From positions 1,058,501 through 1,122,500 of the forward strand of contig JALECJ010000258.1 in assembly GCA_023515745.1 (NCBI GenBank): a stretch of DNA of 64,000 bases, written 5' to 3'. The number at the start of each line of letters is the position of its first letter. The stretch's first letter is position 1. Source of the stretch: Amoeboaphelidium protococcarum. Lineage: Eukaryota > Aphelidiomycota > Aphelidea. Under the pieces are notes generated by a model. It was given only the letters and a program-made list of their open reading frames with translations, was not told the origin of the DNA and made no database searches. The position numbers and the translations under genes are program-made. Shown in pieces: positions 58,186 through 64,000 of the stretch.

Positions 58186-60120
58186 ATGCAAGTTGTAAGT
58201 GCTTTGGTGAATGAGGGAAGTGCGTAGTTTGTTGACTTGTCGAGTAGTTTGTAATGTCCTATTTGCACTGTGCCGTATCATAATCCGTAACTGCTGATGG
58301 ATTGTGGGCATTCGATATGTGACTAGTGTCTGCAGTCTGTCATTTTCTAATTTAATAATAACTATACTAATAATCAGTCGTCAGATCGGAGTCAGAGACC
58401 TCAATGTGCAATATGCAGACAGGTGATCAATAATTATGCACCCAACTTGGTGTTAAAACAACTGGTGTCAGAGTAATTAGTTTAATGTCCTAACGATGGA
58501 TGTAAGTTGCGCATAAGCTTTGACTAAATTAACAACCATATACTCAACTAGTGTCCATATTCTCGAGTTTAATGTACGAATGAAATGTGCGGTAGTATCA
58601 AGTGTCAGTGGGTTGGCATCAGATTGCAGTATGAACATGATAGACATAGTGTCTGCTGTACTATTGCTCAGTTTAAGCAAGTGTTAGTTCCACTTTAGTC
58701 CGAGATATAAAATCTTCAAGATAAAGTGCGCCGCCAAGATAAAGAGTTGAACAGAATAAGAGAATTTGTTCGTACTAATAAGACTAGATTAGATTTAAAT
58801 GATGTCCAGATGGATCAACGCATATAGACAGAACAGGATGAATCTTGCTCATCTTCAGCATCATTATCTTCGTCCTCTGACCACGGATAACAAGTCAATG
58901 GAGTTGAGCATAATTAATCTGGACGTGGTCGCAGTCGTGATATTACTGAGCATCACGAAAGTGGCAACAATAATAATCATATTGCAACGAAGCAGTCTAT
59001 TAAAGATGAGATTGTCATTAGAGAGCATAAAGGCGGTGTCACTAGTCTAAGTCTGGCTTTCAATGAATTTGCAGTATTCAGTGGCTCTTATCATGGATAG
59101 ATTTTGGCATTTGGCACCACTGATGGAATTAATCTACCTTTGATTCCAGTGTCTGATAATAATGAGCAGATATAGTCAGACTCAGTTCTCAATGCTCACA
59201 GTGGCACTATTTGGAGTCTTGCTTGGAATCAACGAAGCAATACTTTGTACAGTGGTGCATCAGATAAGCTGATCAAAGTGTGGGATATTGAGAATGTATC
59301 TACTGACCCTGAAGAGTCGTCTTCAACATCTAGACTATCATAATAATCATACTCTTTAAAATATAGATAACGCTCAGAATTTAGAGGTCATGAGGGAAAG
59401 ATTTATGCTCTATTGTCCATTAATGACTTGCTGTTTTCATCATCATCTGATCGAACGGTTAGAGTTTGGAAGGACACGGTGAATCCTACTAATCTTCTCT
59501 CGCCTGATAATAATAATGACAGTTGTCTCATTATCTTCACGGATCATTCGGAGAATGTAAATTGTCTGTCTGAATTCCAAAATGGAGAAAATCCCGATTC
59601 TAGTATTTAAAGTCCTCATTCATAATAAGTAGCAAGTAGCGGTCTGAAGATTGTATCTGGTTCATCTGATCGCACGATAAAGCTGTGGGATGTGGAGCGG
59701 GGGGAGTGTATTCTGACATTGCCCACAACTTTACAACTGTCCGCGTAGTCGGGCAATGTCGTTCCTTCTATGATTAGCGGAATTGAGAATACTGGATCTG
59801 AAGTACTTGATGTATCTAGTGGAGCTGGACTCATATTTGCCAGCACTTATGATGCAACTATAGAGATTTTCGACCCACGAACAATCAGTAAAGTTGGCAC
59901 TCTAATTGGTCACAACTGGGAGGTGTGGTAGATTTAATACGCTGGTCGGAACACTCTGTTTAGTGCTAGTTTTGATCATTAGATAAAGCGATGGGATCTT
60001 CGTAATCTATCGTGTAATATGACTCTCACGGGTCACTCTGGATACGTTCATGCTCTCACCTGCTCTGACCAATTTCTCGTTAGTGGCTGTGCAGACAAGA
60101 CTGTTCGCATTTGGCGATGA
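58186..60120 (+). CDS. TRAF7-like RING - TRAF zinc finger - WD40 protein
   Basis: Single exon, 644 residues, TGA stop. A RING finger starts at Cys24 (LQCPICTVPYHNPQLLMDCG, HSICDQC) and closes with RPQCAICRQ. Cys/His-rich TRAF-type fingers follow (VQCPNDGCKLRISF), then a coiled coil (LQSEIQNLQDKVRRQDKELN), a Ser/Asn-rich linker and about seven WD40 repeats from residue 275 on, such as NTLYSGASDKLIKVWDI and FLVSGCADKTVRIWR at the very end. This is the domain order of TRAF7 and related E3 ubiquitin ligases. Orthology to TRAF7 itself is not established. Substrates are unknown. Confidence 0.85.
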
Positions 60121-60227
60121 TAAATTACAAGTTTTGTATATCATTATATAGGCATTAGTCAATGATAGCATTATTAATATAAAATTCAAAGATGTAATAG
60201 ATTATATTCAAAGCTACAGAACAATGT

Positions 60228-63200
60228 TCATAAGTCTTACTTTGCAATTTCTGTGAGCATAGCATCGTCAAAGTATTGAGCAATAGAAACATCTTCGGAT
60301 AGAGCTTTACGGCGTCTGGTCTTTAACATGAAATCCCTCGCCAAGTATTGAACAGGTGATGCTTCCATTGGCTTGATGACAACACTTGTGTCCAGAGGAT
60401 CTCCAGGCACTGGTTGCCAATGGCTGAATAACATCTGTACAAACGCTTCTCCCCTGGTCTGCGATCTCAGATCAACTTCAAATCCAAAAGAGTCAATGAC
60501 GGGCAATGTGGCACGCACCTAATAAAGAGGGGAGCCGGCAATAGGCATCTCTCGACTAATCTGACCACGTCTACGCTTCAACAAAGTGTAAACTACGGGA
60601 AGCGCATCATGCGGCAACTGCACTTCCACCTGGTACATCGGCTCCATCAACTTGGGCGTGGAAAGCAGGAGTGCCGTGTACACTGCTCTTCTCATTGCCG
60701 GCACAATCTAATTGGAATTTCTATCATCAGCTGACTCGGGAGCCAATTGCAAGTCAATCAGTTTGAACACAATTCCATGGAGTGGCTCTTCACAAAGCGG
60801 GCCTTCCCTACATGCCCATTAGAAACCAAGTTTGAGATCATCGATGACCGATAGTAGTAATTCCTGATCAACATCTTCCGGTATAGTGTCATTGATTAAC
60901 ACATTAGTTGGTCTTCCATTGTCAGGACCAAATGCTATAGTGTTCCTACTCCTCAATTTATCCCAGCCGTACTTGTTCTCCAGCAGCTTCCTCAACTACT
61001 TCTTATTCTTCATACTCAAATCAATACGGCCATCATGCAAGTCTTGTGCCAATTGAGCAGATATTGGTTCCGCAGTGATATATATCCGATTCTTCTTGTT
61101 TAAAGACTCGGCCACGCACTTGAGCGGCGACTTGTCTTCAATACCTTCACGAAATACAACCATAGGATCACTGACACGCACCTCAATCTGACCAAATACA
61201 TTTCTCAGATCACTCATCACACAGTCCATATACAGCTCACCTGTAACGAGAAGGGCGTGTTCTCCAGACTCCTCCACCTGGACAACTAACGCCGGATACT
61301 TTTTCTACAGTAACTTCAGTGCTTCCATCATTTACGGTAGTTCAGATGCAACCAGAGGCTCAATACAAATCTTCCAGTACGACATTACACTATTAGTACT
61401 ATTCACAGTATTATGATTGAAGTTGATACTTGAATTCTAGTTGGAGTCTAGCGAATCTCCAAACAATTCAGAGGAGCCAACTAGCAGATTGTACTTTGCA
61501 TTGAATGTAGTACTTGAAGACTGTTTCATAGTAACTACATCAAAGAGTGCCCATGATCCGACACCCAATGACTTTGCAGGGATCCGGTGTCGTGTCTGAT
61601 ATAACCATACATTCTGTACAGTCACCGTCGTCAATACGCCAGAGTTGGAATCAAAATCATCAATGTACGATAATCGCGCACCTGCAGTCAACTTGCCACT
61701 TATAACGCGTCCAAATAAACTAAATGACTTTCCATCTTAGTTGGTAATATGCTTAGCAATTCTAATAATCAATGGACCATCAGCATTAGAACTGGAGACT
61801 ACTGGGCGAATACTGTCTACAGCTGTAAGACTCTACTATCTCAATATGGCTGACACTTAAATAGGACTAGGTGAATTATCCACTACCAAGTCTGTGAAAG
61901 CTCCCACAGAACTATCACCAAAGAAAGCCTGCAAAATCTTGCTCAACTGCGGTCGAGCATTACCTTCAAGAGCCTTGAATTTAACATCTTTCTGGGCCAT
62001 TTTCAAACCATCAGTAACAATGCGATTAAGTTACTACCTCTTCTCCGCCACCAGAGTATTGCTAAACACCTTATACAAAGGATTCAGTATAAAGTGAACG
62101 AATGATCGCTCCAACTTCTTACTTTAACCTTCAATTCTCTATTGTCTGGTAAACTTGCGGCTATCTTAATTATAATACAAATCTCCCCATAATCGCCGGG
62201 TAAATTCTCCCAAGTTCAGATTCTTGGCCACTTTCTACCAGCACCTAGTAGCATAAATTGAGGCAAATGATGTCAACGTGAACATGAATCCATACTGAGC
62301 AGATGCAAATAGGACATTGTTCAATTCCGGGCTAACTCTATACTATTCCCACATACTATCACCGACGACGACGTCACTATCTCCCCTTTCCTTAAAGTAA
62401 TCACGAATCACCAGATTAACTTACTCAATACAATGACAAATCTTGTGATAAGCATCTGCAGGAGGCAAGCGCAGTTCCAAGATTAATCTATCCAACTTGT
62501 TAACGCATAGAACAAGGCGGACATTAGACTGCAAACACGCCTCAATCTACTTCTCTGCACTAAAGGTCACACCTTCACATACGTCCAGTACTAGGACTGC
62601 ACATTCACTAAGTGGCAGAGCACATCCGGGCAGTAGGGCCAAAAAATCAGGATGACCAGGTGTGTCCATCAAATTCACCGCATATCTCTTACCATCTCTC
62701 TTATAAGATTAAAGCATCAGAGTTATAGGATGCGCATCTAAACTAATCCTGCGACTTCTTTCCATCAACAGATTATCCAAATGTCTACTCAGCGTCGGAT
62801 GCTCTTTACGACTATCGCTATGAATATCAATAAATGGCATACCATTAACGTGATTCTACTAATTTTAGTTCACTTACTGCAAAAACATACAGCTATTAAT
62901 CAACATAGTTGCAAGCCCAGTCTTTCCAGAGTGGAGAGGTCCAATTAGACAAACATTTCTGATATTCACGGGGTTAGATAATAGCTATTGCATGTAATCC
63001 ATAGAATATCTATACTGAGGCACTTGCAAGTCGCGTAACTCAAATTTCAACTCTTTCAACGGCTCAATAATAGGCTACGTGATTGGCTACGTATCTTCAT
63101 CCATTCTCACTTGTTCATAATCTTCTTCCTGATTAATATTCCTGTGCTATATCGTGTCCATATAATTCTAATGATCATAGTAGTAGTCATCATCATTATC

Positions 63201-63317
63201 TACCATACTCAGATCCTAATGCTGGCCGACTTGAGGTCCTTCGACATCATCGCTGGCATATTCCACAGACAATGGCGCACCAATTGGATTACCAAACTCA
63301 TCATACTCCACATCCAT
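60228..63317 (-). CDS. EFTUD2: U5 snRNP GTPase EFTUD2/Snu114
   Basis: Single exon, 1029 residues, TGA stop. The acidic N-terminus [17 protein letters not shown] is the class hallmark. The EF-2-like GTPase has G1 [13 protein letters not shown] at about 127, G3 [11 protein letters not shown] and G4 LCVNKLDRL, then EF-2 domains II-V. The C-terminus [20 protein letters not shown] is specific to Snu114 rather than EF-2 or EFL1. It controls Brr2-driven unwinding during spliceosome activation and disassembly, in line with the spliceosomal introns seen here. The protein is slightly longer than the human one because of an N-terminal Asp/Tyr-rich stretch. Lacking the EF-2 diphthamide loop, it is not a translation factor (inference). 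Confidence 0.94.
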
Positions 63318-63496
63318 ATTATATTTACCAGACAAGATCAGACAGTATTTATAACTAAGGAATACAATTTATTAAAGTAAATAGTGAGCAACCTGTAGAT
63401 TAAACACGCGTAAGTTCTATAGTTTGAGTTCTTAAAAAGAGAGTAAGAGAGAGAAAGCTGAGCGAGATTTGGGAGAGGAATCGTTAAAGCGCGCGC

Positions 63497-63503
63497 TATA
63501 TAA
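63497..63503 (+). promoter_or_regulatory. ERG8: TATA-like element upstream of ERG8
   Basis: TATATAA, 76 bp before the start codon and directly after a GCGCGCGC run. The role is inferred from position and sequence only. Confidence 0.3.
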
Positions 63504-63578
63504 GCCATACTGCCTTATAGTTCTATTAGAGAATTACTTTAGTGTGTGAATAGTATTCGCCGTTTGTATAGAATTAAC

Positions 63579-64000
63579 ATGACAAAGAAGCCTGATAGAA
63601 TCACGTAATTACTTTATTCGCTCGTATTTTTAATTTTATTTAAACTCAACCAAAGTCGAATTGTAGTACTGTATCGTGTCCAGGCAAAGTCTTGATGCTG
63701 GGTGGATATGTGGTGCTGGATGAGAGATTCGCTGGTTATGTTCTGGCCACTGATGCTCGATTCTACTGCACGGTAGAGAGTGAGTATAATAGCAATAGCT
63801 TCGATGCTAAGTATTGCCAGGTGAGTGTGGAAAGCCCTCAGTTCACATAATCATTTCGCTCCTACTCACTGTAATGGGGTGCCGCTGATGATGGCAGATA
63901 ACAGGAATCTAATTAACGCTTGGTACAACTACAGTAAGATGTTCTATAAGCATACTTCATCAAGCGTGCTATCACGAAATTTCCATTTAATGTAGGTCTT
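63579..64000 (+). CDS. ERG8: Phosphomevalonate kinase, 5' part
   Basis: Exon 1 63579-63604 and exon 2 from 63667, with a 62-nt GT-AG intron in phase 2; the gene runs off the window. Splicing gives RITTVSCPGKVLMLGGYVVL, the N-terminal GHMP-kinase strand and loop of Erg8-type phosphomevalonate kinases, then FAGYVLATDARFYCTVES and VSVESPQFTQSFRSYSLQW, both characteristic. The enzyme phosphorylates 5-phosphomevalonate in the mevalonate (isoprenoid/sterol) pathway. The GHMP type is found in fungi and many protists, while animals use an unrelated enzyme, which again favours the fungal side. The GTP/ATP-binding motif lies beyond the window. Confidence 0.88.

Noticed and set aside
1-64000. Dozens of short ORFs under the standard code, on both strands
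   Set aside because: They are fragments of longer genes cut at TAA/TAG sense codons, or overlaps in other frames; the UAR=Gln reading joins them into full-length known proteins.
1-64000. Ciliate macronuclear origin because of the UAR=Gln code
   Set aside because: Long multi-gene chromosome, a Helitron, Sec66, TEA factor, Ppm2-type TYW4 and Erg8 argue against it, though only a phylogeny can settle this.
1-64000. tRNA, rRNA or CRISPR features
   Set aside because: Scanning for B-box-like GGTTCGA words on both strands gave only hits inside genes without a matching A box or acceptor stem; no regularly spaced repeats were seen.

Overview
This 64 kb window comes from the nuclear genome of a eukaryote in which UAA and UAG encode glutamine and UGA is the only stop. 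Nearly every recognisable gene is interrupted by in-frame TAA and TAG at glutamine positions, and nearly every gene ends at TGA. In the myosin motor two invariant glutamines are TAG codons (21164 and 21200). About 17 GT-AG introns are visible, all 51-87 nt and mostly close to the start codon. Gene content points to the fungal side of the opisthokonts: a Sec66/Sec71 translocon subunit, a wybutosine enzyme with fused methyltransferase, kelch and JmjC parts, a TEA-domain factor and Bre1. A crawling-cell actin set is also present: ARPC4, the SCAR/WAVE subunit NCKAP1, and a myosin with two MyTH4-FERM modules. An early-branching, amoeboid relative of fungi (an aphelid, for example) is my best guess. 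That placement is inference, not proof.

Layout. 0-6 kb: RRM protein (-), RGS-domain protein (+), ectonucleotide pyrophosphatase/phosphodiesterase (-), a predicted mitochondrial protein (-) and a small membrane protein (+). 6.7-9.7 kb: tandem genes for signal-peptide-bearing protein-kinase-like proteins; the first has an in-frame TGA at codon 42. 10-19.4 kb: RCE1 (-), a doubtful small ORF (+), BRE1 (-), TYW4/PPM2 (+), a linker-histone-like protein (-) and a TEA-domain factor (+). 19.8-27.3 kb: the MyTH4-FERM myosin (+) and ARPC4 (-). 28.06 to at least 33.5 kb: a Helitron on the minus strand with a textbook 3' hairpin and CTAG end, a RepHel gene broken by two frameshifts, and an intact second gene that may encode an OB-fold protein.

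34.3-41 kb: a small phage-like protein, an HSDL2-type dehydrogenase with a peroxisomal C-terminus, an ALDH3-type dehydrogenase, the acetyl-CoA transporter SLC33A1 (one apparent frameshift) and TMEM256. 41.4-52 kb: NCKAP1, ACMSD, SEC66, an RRG9/neugrin-like protein and SMC1. 52-64 kb: an Mdm1/SNX13-type sorting nexin, NDUFV2, a C2orf76 homologue, a TRAF7-like RING-WD40 protein, the U5 snRNP GTPase EFTUD2/Snu114 and the 5' part of phosphomevalonate kinase.

The genes are mostly unrelated housekeeping loci, often in divergent pairs separated by 100-300 bp; no operon logic is visible. The functional links I see are actin-based motility (myosin, ARPC4, NCKAP1) and lipid/aldehyde or acetyl metabolism (HSDL2, ALDH, SLC33A1). 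No tRNA, rRNA or CRISPR array was found by eye. Because only one stop codon exists, chance ORFs of 60-130 codons are common here, so unrecognised ORFs are scored low.
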